This document shows, one piece after another, positions 1-5,939 of a stretch of DNA of 5,939 nt. The notes under the pieces are model-generated. The model searched no databases. It saw only the letters and a program-made list of their open reading frames with translations, and had not been told where the DNA came from. Source of the stretch: Rubritepida sp. Lineage in GTDB: Bacteria; Pseudomonadota; Alphaproteobacteria; Acetobacterales; Acetobacteraceae. A program made the translations under genes and the position numbers. The stretch spans positions 1 to 5,939 of the forward strand of contig JAQGHZ010000595.1 in assembly GCA_028291485.1 (NCBI GenBank), read 5' to 3'. Within the stretch, counting starts at the first letter, position 1. Every line of letters starts with the position of its first letter.

Positions 1-981
1 CTCTGGGCGCCGGAGCCCATGCGGGCGCTGGACGCGGCGGCGCGGCTGGGCGGCTCCTTCGCGCTGGCCGTGCTCGCGGCCGATGCGCTGCGGCGTGAGC
101 CGCCCTCTCCCCTCGTCGCCCGGGCGGCGGCGATCGGCCTGGCGATCGGCCTCGCCGCGGCCGCCTTCGACTATCTGAGCGGTAATGCCTTGCGCGGGAC
201 GGTGCGGGGCCTGCCGGCCTGGGACGTCACCCTCTCCTTCGGACTGAAGAATGCGGCGGCGGTTCTGGCGCTGCTGCTGCCTCTCGGCGTCTTCGCGCCC
301 GCGCTGCCGGTCTGGCCGAGGATCGCGCTGGGCGTGATCGGCGGCGCGGTGGTGCTGATGCTGCCGGGCGACAGCGCCAAGCTGGCGGTGCTGGCCGGCC
401 TCGCCGCCGGGCTGGCGGGCCTCGTCCTGCCCCGTGTCACACGCTGGGGCCTTGCCGCCATCGCCGTGGTGCTGGTGCTGGGCCTGCCCTGGATCCTCGG
501 GGCGGTCCTGCCGATCGACACCGGCAGCCTGCCGGAATCGGCCGCGCACCGGCTGCTGATCTGGAACTTCGTCGTCGAGCGCATCAACGAAGGGATGGGC
601 CTGGGCTGGGGCATGGACAGCAGCCGCGCCATACCGGGCGGCACAGGTCATCCGGACGCGGCGATGTTGGCGGAATTCGGCCTCACCGCGAAGCGCGATT
701 GGTTTGCCTTCGCGCAGCTCCTGCCGCTGCATCCGCACAACCTGGCACTGCAGGTCTGGCTGGAGCTGGGCGGGGTGGGCGCCGCGGCGATGGCCGCGCT
801 GCTGGGCCTGCTGGCCCTCCAGGCCCGGGGCGAGGCCGCCTGCGGCGCCTATGCCGCCGGCTTCGTGATCGCGATGCTCAGCTACGGCGCCTGGCAATAC
901 TGGTGGGTGGCCGCCCTTCTATTGGCCGCGTTGGCGTCTCGTGCGGTCGAGACCGGCAGGGCCGATACGTCCGCGCCATAG
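1..981 (+). CDS. O-antigen ligase/polymerase family membrane protein, C-terminal part
   Basis: The frame is open from the first base of the window, so the true start lies upstream; the ATG at 19 is internal. The visible 326 residues form several long Ala/Leu/Val-rich stretches typical of a polytopic inner-membrane protein. Between them is a polar segment (about 535-745) with the family pattern of an Arg-x-x-x-x-Trp stretch (HRLLIW), a GLGWGMDSSRAIPGG stretch and a HPHN motif at 730-741 followed by a Trp-x-Glu-x-Gly-Gly helix. This arrangement is characteristic of the Wzy/WaaL superfamily, whose members join or polymerise undecaprenyl-linked glycans on the periplasmic face, the large loop carrying catalytic Arg and His residues. 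Whether this one ligates O-antigen to lipid A core or polymerises an exopolysaccharide cannot be told from the sequence. It converges on pyrG with a 103-bp gap. The family call is fairly secure; the exact role is not. Confidence 0.8.
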   Translation, partial: LWAPEPMRALDAAARLGGSFALAVLAADALRREPPSPLVARAAAIGLAIGLAAAAFDYLSGNALRGTVRGLPAWDVTLSFGLKNAAAVLALLLPLGVFAPALPVWPRIALGVIGGAVVLMLPGDSAKLAVLAGLAAGLAGLVLPRVTRWGLAAIAVVLVLGLPWILGAVLPIDTGSLPESAAHRLLIWNFVVERINEGMGLGWGMDSSRAIPGGTGHPDAAMLAEFGLTAKRDWFAFAQLLPLHPHNLALQVWLELGGVGAAAMAALLGLLALQARGEAACGAYAAGFVIAMLSYGAWQYWWVAALLLAALASRAVETGRADTSAP

Positions 982-1018
982 TTGCGCGATTTGAAATGGA
1001 CTTCGAGGATCGATCGCG

Positions 1019-1046
1019 TCCGGCTCCACAACATCAGGGAGCCGGA
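1019..1046. terminator. Hairpin between convergent genes, possible bidirectional terminator
   Basis: A perfect 9-bp inverted repeat, TCCGGCTCC (1019-1027) and GGAGCCGGA (1038-1046), encloses a 10-nt loop. It sits 37 bp past the stop of the ligase-like gene and 38 bp past the stop of pyrG, where both convergent transcripts need to end. There is no clear T-tract on either side, so intrinsic termination is uncertain. It could instead act as a 3'-end stabilising stem or assist Rho. Confidence 0.45.
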
Positions 1047-1084
1047 TTCCATCACGTCCTCGCCTGCCTGAGCGGGCGCACGGC

Positions 1085-2719
<1,635 letters not shown>

Positions 2720-2791
2720 GGGAGCCCGTCTTAGCGATACAGACCGCGCCGGAACAACCCCCCTTCGGCGCAACCCTGCCAAAGCGTTTCA

Positions 2792-2813
2792 GGCCGGACA
2801 GGATTCTCCGGCC
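2792..2813 (-). terminator. Hairpin in the secG-pyrG gap, possible terminator or attenuator
   Basis: A perfect 7-bp inverted repeat, GGCCGGA (2792-2798) and TCCGGCC (2807-2813), encloses an 8-nt loop. Read on the minus strand it begins 7 nt after the secG stop codon and lies 72 nt before the pyrG start. The sequence after it (TGAAACGCTTT) has no proper T-run. It may be a weak or partial terminator, or an mRNA stability stem, between two genes that need different expression levels. Confidence 0.4.
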
Positions 2814-2820
2814 GATTCGC

Positions 2821-3141
2821 TCAGTTGGTGGGCACGGCCGGGAGCGCGGGCACGGTCGGCGCGGTGGCGGCCGGCGGGGGCACGGCGTCGAGGATCGAGC
2901 GGCTCTGCTGCGAGGTGCCGCGGTGCAGCAGCGCGAGGCCCAGGGCCATCACGAAGAAGATCGTGCCCAGGATCGCGGTGGTGCGCGTGAGCAGGTTCGC
3001 CGTGCCGCGACCGCCCATGAAATTGCCCATCCCCTGGGACGAGCCGATGCCGAGGCCGCCGCCCTCGCTGCGCTGCACGAGGATGACCCCGATCAGCGCC
3101 AGAGTGACGAGCAGGAAGATGATGAGGAGGATGGAGGACAT
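2821..3141 (-). CDS. secG: Preprotein translocase subunit SecG
   Basis: SecG is the small accessory subunit of the SecYEG channel and assists SecA-driven export across the inner membrane. The product is 106 residues. It has two hydrophobic helices (about 3-22 and 52-73), joined by a Gly-rich cytoplasmic loop that carries the conserved LVQRSEGGGLG segment (21-31) and then GSSQGMGNFMGGRG. The second helix is preceded by NLLTRTTAILG, again as in the family. The C-terminus (about 87-105) is an Ala/Pro-rich tail, a common low-conservation extension in alphaproteobacteria. The ATG at 3141 is preceded by GAGGGGG with a 5-nt spacer. The frame stays open far upstream, but that extension is antisense to the serine hydrolase and has no family similarity. 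secG sits upstream of pyrG as expected; its usual upstream neighbour tpiA is 2.65 kb away. Confidence 0.95.
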   Translation of the reverse strand: MSSILLIIFLLVTLALIGVILVQRSEGGGLGIGSSQGMGNFMGGRGTANLLTRTTAILGTIFFVMALGLALLHRGTSQQSRSILDAVPPPAATAPTVPALPAVPTN

Positions 3142-3210
3142 GGTGGCCCCCTCTACCCCCTGAGAGCCTCCAAGGCCAGAGTGCTTGTTGACAGTGGGAC
3201 GGGACCCGGA

Positions 3211-4364
3211 ATGACCGATATCGCAGCCACACTCCGCGGGGCGGTCGATTCGGGCCGGGTGCCGGGCGTGGTCGCCCTCGCCGCGACGCGCGACGGGCCG
3301 ATTTTCAGCGGCGCCTTTGGCGTGCGCTCCCTGGGCAGCACCGAGCCCATGACCATAGACACGGTCTTCGCGCTGGCCTCCATGACCAAGGCGGTCACGT
3401 CCGTCGCGGCGATGCAGCTGGTGGAGGAGGGCCGGATCGGCCTCGACGACCCGATGGCCGCCATCCTGCCGGAGATGTGCGACCCGCTGGTGCTGGAGGG
3501 CTTCGACGCGGTCGGGCAGCCGATCCTCCGACCAGCACGCGGCGCCGTTACGCTGCGCCACCTGCTGACCCACACCGCCGGCTACGGCTACGACCACTGG
3601 GACCCGCTGCTGGACCGCTACATGCGGATGGCGGGGCTTTCGGGCGGGCCACGCATGGCGAAGGGCTTGCCGCTGATGTTCGATCCGGGGACGCGGTGGC
3701 AGTACGGGATCAACACCGACCTCGTCGGCCAGGTGGTGGAGGCGCTCTCCGGCCGCAGCCTCGGGGCGTATTTCCGGGAGCGAATCCTGGGCCGCTCGGG
3801 ATGGAGGATACGGGCTTCGCCGTCCCGGCGGCGTGGCGGGGGCGGATGGTCGGGCGGCACCAGCGCGGGCCGGATGGGGTGCTCGCGCTGGATCGGGATT
3901 TTTCGCCGCCGGAGCGGGTCGAGGTCGAAGGCGGCGGCGGGGGGCTGTTCGGGACGGGGCCGGACTACCTGCGCTTCCTGCGGATGCTGCTGAAGGGCGG
4001 CACGCTGGACGGCGTGCGCATCCTGGCGCCGGAGACCGTGGCCGAGATGGGACGGAACCAGATCGGCGCAGTGGAGGTGCCGCCGCTGCCGGCGAGCTCG
4101 ATGCCGGGCCGGGCCGATCTCGCGGATTTCTTTCCGGGGATGCGGAAGACATGGGGGCTGGGGTTTCTGATGAACACGGAGGCGGTGCCGGGACGGCGCG
4201 CGGCGAACAGCCTGGCCTGGGGCGGGCTGTTCAATACCTATTATTGGATCGATCCGGCCTCGGGGGTGGCAGGGGCGGTGTTCTCGCAACTGCTGCCGTT
4301 TGCGGATTCGGTGGTGCTGGAGGTGTTCGGGGAGTTCGAGACCGGGGTCTACGCGAGACTATAA
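3211..4364 (+). pseudogene. Serine hydrolase (class C beta-lactamase/esterase fold), frameshifted
   Basis: The first 194 residues read in one frame from the ATG at 3211, and the last 187 in another from 3801 to the stop at 4362-4364. Adding one C to the CC at 3792-3793 joins them as ERILG-PLGMEDTGF, a typical family sequence, giving 384 residues. The intact halves carry the Ser57-Met-Thr-Lys60 nucleophile motif, RHLLTHTAGYGY (116-127), PGTRWQYGIN (159-168) with the Tyr of the second motif, and Trp337-Gly-Gly in place of the Lys-Thr-Gly box of true beta-lactamases. Tyr-x-x-Asn together with Trp-Gly-Gly favours a family VIII-type carboxylesterase over a beta-lactamase; the substrate is unknown. 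I see no signal peptide, so it is probably cytoplasmic. As written, translation from 3211 runs out of frame to 3993 and loses the third motif. A sequencing error at a GC-rich site would look the same. It is divergent from secG with 69 bp between; a GTG at 3181 is an alternative start. Confidence 0.85.
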
Positions 4365-4600
4365 GACAATTCCGTTTGGGCGCTCGGCTTGTAGCCTTTC
4401 GGGGATGTCCCAGCCTGTGCGCGATGCGGGATCGAGGCTGACATGAAGCGCCGGGTGAGCCTGCACGCGGCCCAGCGTCGGCGCGGAAAGCGCATCAGAT
4501 CGGGGATATGAAAGGCGTTGGCCTGCGGCATGGGGGCACGGACTGCGCGGGCTTCAGCCAACAGTTCAGCTGCACTGTGCGGAATAAGTTCAGTCGACAC
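4349..4600 (-). pseudogene. Possible truncated gene remnant, unrecognised
   Basis: An 83-codon minus-strand frame starts at a GTG (4598-4600) and ends inside the 3' end of the serine hydrolase. Its central part reads like ordinary folded protein (NAFHIPDLMRFPRRRWAAC, then SASIPH), while the final 20 or so residues look like random readout. The IPDLxRFP...W..C...IPH pattern vaguely recalls the start of some methylenetetrahydrofolate reductase-like proteins of alphaproteobacteria, but this is from memory and unverified. There is no ribosome binding site before the GTG, and the start lies at the edge of the AT-rich island. If real, it is a broken 5' gene fragment left by a rearrangement; it may equally be a chance frame. 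Confidence 0.25.
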
Positions 4601-4684
4601 TTATAAGATAAGGATGTTTAATAAATTCCCGATTCTTAATGGCCGATTTAGACATGTTGTTGTTCAATGATGATATCTTAGTTA

Positions 4685-4708
4685 GGTAAACCGCAGTGCG
4701 GTTTGACC
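4685..4708. promoter_or_regulatory. Palindrome upstream of the aquaporin gene, candidate operator
   Basis: The 17-bp AAACCGCAGTGCGGTTT (4688-4704) is a perfect inverted repeat with 8-bp arms about a single central G. Flanking GGT (4685-4687) and ACC (4706-4708) extend the symmetry with a one-base offset. It overlaps the putative -35 element of the aquaporin promoter, the usual place for a dimeric repressor site. No regulator gene lies in the window, so the binding protein is unknown. In RNA it would form a hairpin, but it is too far upstream of the start to block the ribosome site. Confidence 0.45.
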
Positions 4709-4729
4709 CCGCCGTTTCGCTCCTATGTC
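4703..4729 (+). promoter_or_regulatory. Putative promoter of the aquaporin gene
   Basis: TTGACC (4703-4708) resembles a sigma-70 -35 box, and TATGTC (4724-4729) a degenerate -10 box, separated by 15 bp, which is shorter than the ideal 17. Transcription would begin near 4736 and leave a leader of about 43 nt containing the Shine-Dalgarno. The -35 box overlaps the right arm of the palindrome. The match is modest, and other start sites in the AT-rich island are possible. Confidence 0.3.
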
Positions 4730-4762
4730 CCGGCCGCAGCACTCCGTGCCTGCGTCACCGCA

Positions 4763-4770
4763 TAAGGAGG
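4763..4770 (+). promoter_or_regulatory. Ribosome binding site that fixes the aquaporin start
   Basis: TAAGGAGG is a full match to the anti-Shine-Dalgarno and lies 8 nt before the ATG at 4779. It rules out the in-frame ATG at 4725, which would place this site inside the coding region. It is the strongest ribosome site in the window and suggests high translation. Confidence 0.85.
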
Positions 4771-4778
4771 ACCCCCCA

Positions 4779-5492
4779 ATGACAATATCTGCGAAACCAA
4801 TTTTGGCAGAGTTTATCGGCACCTTCGCTCTTATTTTCGTCGGTGCCGGCGCGGCGATCACACTCGGGCCGACGCAGATCCCGGCGGTCGCATTCGCCCA
4901 TGGCCTGACCATCATGATTTTCGCCTTTGCGTTCGGCGAGATCAGCGGCTGCCACATCAATCCCGCGGTCACGATCGGCCTGGCGGCGGCTGGTGCCTTT
5001 CCTTCACGGAAGATCCCATCCTACCTTATTGCGCAGCTACTGGGTGCAACTGCCGCGGGTTTCAGCCTGTTGGCCGTCTTTGGCGGCCCGGTGAACGGGC
5101 TCGGCGCCACGACCATCGACCTCCACGACATCACGGCAAGCGGAGCATTCGTGCTTGAGGGCATCGGAACCTTCTTCCTCGTGACGGTCGTGCTGCTCAC
5201 GGCGGTCCGCAAGAACGCCGCCGGATTGCTGGCGCCCTTGGCCATCGGCATGACGGTCACGGTCTCCATTCTGTTCTTCGGCGATCTGACCGGTGGCAGC
5301 CTCAATCCGGCTCGCACGCTGGGGCCGGACATTGCCCGCGACGGGTTTGACGGCGTGACCGTCTATATCGTGGCTCAGCTTGTCGGCGCGATCGTGGCGG
5401 GCCTGCTGTATCGGTTCTTCTGGGCGGCTGAGCCCGCACCGGCCGGCCTCGATACCAACCCACAGGGCAAGGTTGCGGATCACGCGGCCTGA
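4779..5492 (+). CDS. Aquaporin-family (MIP) channel with a TIP2-like selectivity filter
   Basis: A 237-residue inner-membrane channel of the major intrinsic protein family, with the expected length. Hydrophobic segments lie at about 7-29, 36-55, 80-100, 122-142, 149-168 and 196-216. The two half-helices carry Asn61-Pro-Ala (GCHINPAVTIG) and Asn176-Pro-Ala-Arg179 (GGSLNPART). Spacing from these motifs assigns the aromatic/arginine constriction as His41, Ile164, Gly173 and Arg179. E. coli AqpZ has Phe, His, Thr, Arg and GlpF has Trp, Gly, Phe, Arg; His, Ile, Gly, Arg is the set of plant TIP2 channels, which pass water and ammonia. The segment LAPLAIGMTVTVSILFFGD also resembles the TIP helix 5. 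Transport of water, ammonia or another small neutral solute is inferred. The start is set by a perfect ribosome site. Codons near the start (ACA ATA TCT, CCA ATT TTG) are less GC-biased than in neighbouring genes, hinting at transfer. It appears to be a single-gene unit. Confidence 0.93.
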   Translation: MTISAKPILAEFIGTFALIFVGAGAAITLGPTQIPAVAFAHGLTIMIFAFAFGEISGCHINPAVTIGLAAAGAFPSRKIPSYLIAQLLGATAAGFSLLAVFGGPVNGLGATTIDLHDITASGAFVLEGIGTFFLVTVVLLTAVRKNAAGLLAPLAIGMTVTVSILFFGDLTGGSLNPARTLGPDIARDGFDGVTVYIVAQLVGAIVAGLLYRFFWAAEPAPAGLDTNPQGKVADHAA

Positions 5493-5500
5493 CTGGCAGT

Positions 5501-5526
5501 TCGATATCGCTTCTCGATATCGCTTC
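5501..5526. repeat. Exact 13-bp tandem duplication
   Basis: TCGATATCGCTTC occurs twice head to tail with no mismatch, beginning 9 bp after the aquaporin stop codon. Each unit contains the 8-bp palindrome CGATATCG. It could be a replication-slippage product or a pair of protein-binding sites. Its position past the gene makes control of the aquaporin promoter unlikely. Confidence 0.8.
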
Positions 5527-5563
5527 GGGCCATGCGGGACTGTCGACTCATCGCTTGGCCACT

Positions 5564-5605
5564 ATCCAGGGCGGCGCAGCTTCCATGGCATGCTCCGCCC
5601 TGGAT
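5564..5605. terminator. Strong hairpin downstream of the aquaporin gene
   Basis: A perfect 11-bp inverted repeat, ATCCAGGGCGG (5564-5574) and CCGCCCTGGAT (5595-5605), extends after one mismatch by GCA/TGC, leaving a loop of 12 nt. It lies about 70 bp after the aquaporin stop. No T-tract follows on the plus strand, so it may be a Rho-assisted terminator or a 3' stability stem. It could also serve transcripts from tpiA on the other strand. Confidence 0.45.
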
Positions 5606-5616
5606 CCGGATCCAGG
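5599..5616. repeat. 18-bp perfect palindrome overlapping the hairpin
   Basis: CCTGGATCCGGATCCAGG is perfectly self-complementary. Its left half is also part of the right arm of the preceding hairpin, so the heptamer ATCCAGG or its complement occurs three times (5564-5570, 5599-5605, 5610-5616). The middle copy can pair with either outer copy, giving mutually exclusive structures. Confidence 0.8.
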
Positions 5617-5792
5617 CTCTGCAGCGGGCAGCAGGCGTCCTGTGGCGGTCGCCCAGGTAGGCCTGCCCTTAGCTTGAGCGAAAACCGTGACAGGCGTCCG
5701 AGCCGGGCAATATGAACGTCTGCAGTCCACCCATCAGTCTCACGCTTCCAGCCGGCTTAGGGGCTCCCCAGCCAGGCAGGGCAGTTTCGCCC

Positions 5793-5939
5793 CTACTCCG
5801 GCACCGCCCGCGCAATCGCCAAGAACTCCGCCGCCATCAAGCTCGCGCCCCCCACCAGCGCCCCATCCACATCCGCCAGGGCAAAAATCCCCGCCGCATT
5901 CCCCGGCTTCACCGAGCCGCCATACAGCAGCCGCGTCGT
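5793..5939 (-). CDS. tpiA: Triosephosphate isomerase, C-terminal 48 residues
   Basis: Triosephosphate isomerase interconverts dihydroxyacetone phosphate and glyceraldehyde 3-phosphate in glycolysis and gluconeogenesis, in the cytoplasm. Only the C-terminal 48 of about 250 residues are in the window; the gene runs off the right edge. The visible part contains LLYGGSVKPGNAAGIFAL and DVDGALVGGASL, the two phosphate-binding Gly-rich loops of the barrel's last strands, followed by the C-terminal helix AAEFLAIARAVPE and a TAG stop. The catalytic His and Glu lie outside the window. In many alphaproteobacteria tpiA is directly followed by secG on the same strand; here 2.65 kb of opposite-strand DNA separates them. 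Confidence 0.93.
   Translation of the reverse strand, partial: TTRLLYGGSVKPGNAAGIFALADVDGALVGGASLMAAEFLAIARAVPE

Larger units (their letters stand above)
4365..4778. other. 414-bp intergenic stretch: possible gene remnant, AT-rich island, palindrome
   Basis: No intact gene is recognisable here. The left part (to about 4600) has normal GC content and holds a possible decayed minus-strand coding fragment. Positions 4601-4690 drop to 26 G/C in 90 bases (29%), a sharp contrast with the flanking genes. The right part carries a palindrome, a putative promoter and the ribosome binding site of the aquaporin gene. The stretch probably combines leftovers of an insertion or deletion event with the control region of the channel gene. 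Confidence 0.6.
5493..5792. other. 300-bp spacer between aquaporin and tpiA, no gene recognised
   Basis: The two flanking genes converge here, so this is where both transcripts should end. It contains a 13-bp tandem repeat, a long hairpin and an overlapping 18-bp palindrome in the left third. The remainder (5617-5792) shows no coding signature or strong structure; short frames on both strands lack ribosome sites and recognisable motifs. A 9-bp direct repeat CAGGCGTCC occurs at 5632-5640 and 5691-5699 and may be chance. Confidence 0.6.

Noticed and set aside
2720..2782. A 21-residue N-terminal extension of PyrG
   Set aside because: The conserved family N-terminus begins at the ATG at 2719; the added residues are Arg-rich and unlike the family.
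3188..3216. A consensus -35 box TTGACA (3188-3193) before the serine hydrolase
   Set aside because: The expected -10 position falls on the start codon (ATGACC) and does not match, so transcription would begin inside the gene.
3477..3800. An alternative plus-strand frame over the first half of the serine hydrolase, merging into the real second half
   Set aside because: Only the part after about 3795 is family-like; the earlier part is Arg/Pro/Gly-rich out-of-frame readout, which supports a frameshift rather than a second gene.
2821..4152. A 443-codon minus-strand frame that would give SecG a 337-residue N-terminal extension
   Set aside because: The SecG family starts at 3141 with a good ribosome site; the upstream part is antisense to the serine hydrolase and is Pro/Arg/Ala-rich readout.
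4725..4778. An upstream ATG giving the aquaporin 18 extra residues
   Set aside because: The perfect TAAGGAGG site before 4779 would lie inside the gene, and the extra residues are not membrane-like or conserved.
5632..5699. Direct repeat CAGGCGTCC flanking about 50 bp, possible target-site duplication
   Set aside because: The enclosed 50 bp has no inverted ends or coding content; a 9-mer repeat in GC-rich DNA can be chance.
5548..5730. A 60-codon minus-strand frame in the spacer before tpiA
   Set aside because: It spans the hairpin and palindrome, has no ribosome site and no recognisable motif.

Overview
The window is a GC-rich bacterial chromosome segment, probably from an alphaproteobacterium. 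The evidence is the minus-strand gene order tpiA, secG, pyrG, which is conserved in that class, together with strongly G/C-biased codon ends. A Rhodospirillales or Acetobacteraceae member is a reasonable guess, but nothing here fixes the genus.

Layout. At the left edge is the C-terminal two thirds or so of an O-antigen ligase/polymerase-type membrane protein on the plus strand (1-981). A short convergent gap with a perfect hairpin follows. Then come pyrG (CTP synthase, minus, 1085-2719) and secG (preprotein translocase subunit, minus, 2821-3141), separated by 101 bp that hold another hairpin. At the right edge is the last 48 codons of tpiA (triosephosphate isomerase, minus, 5793-5939). Between secG and tpiA lies a 2.65-kb block that breaks up this housekeeping cluster. 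It holds a plus-strand serine hydrolase of the class C beta-lactamase/esterase fold, broken by a single-base frameshift (3211-4364). Next is a 414-bp non-coding stretch with a possible gene remnant and a strikingly AT-rich island. Then comes an intact plus-strand aquaporin-family channel (4779-5492). The last part is a 300-bp spacer with a 13-bp tandem repeat, a strong hairpin and an 18-bp perfect palindrome.

How the genes relate. pyrG, secG and tpiA are housekeeping genes for nucleotide synthesis, protein export and glycolysis, with no direct functional link. The interrupting block looks like accessory DNA. The aquaporin has its own strong ribosome binding site, a palindrome-overlapped putative promoter and less GC-biased codons at its start, so it is probably expressed independently and may have been acquired separately. 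Its predicted pore constriction (His, Ile, Gly, Arg) matches the plant TIP2 ammonia-permeable aquaporins rather than E. coli AqpZ or GlpF, and this is the most interesting protein-level observation. I see no CRISPR array, tRNA or rRNA gene, transposase or defence system.
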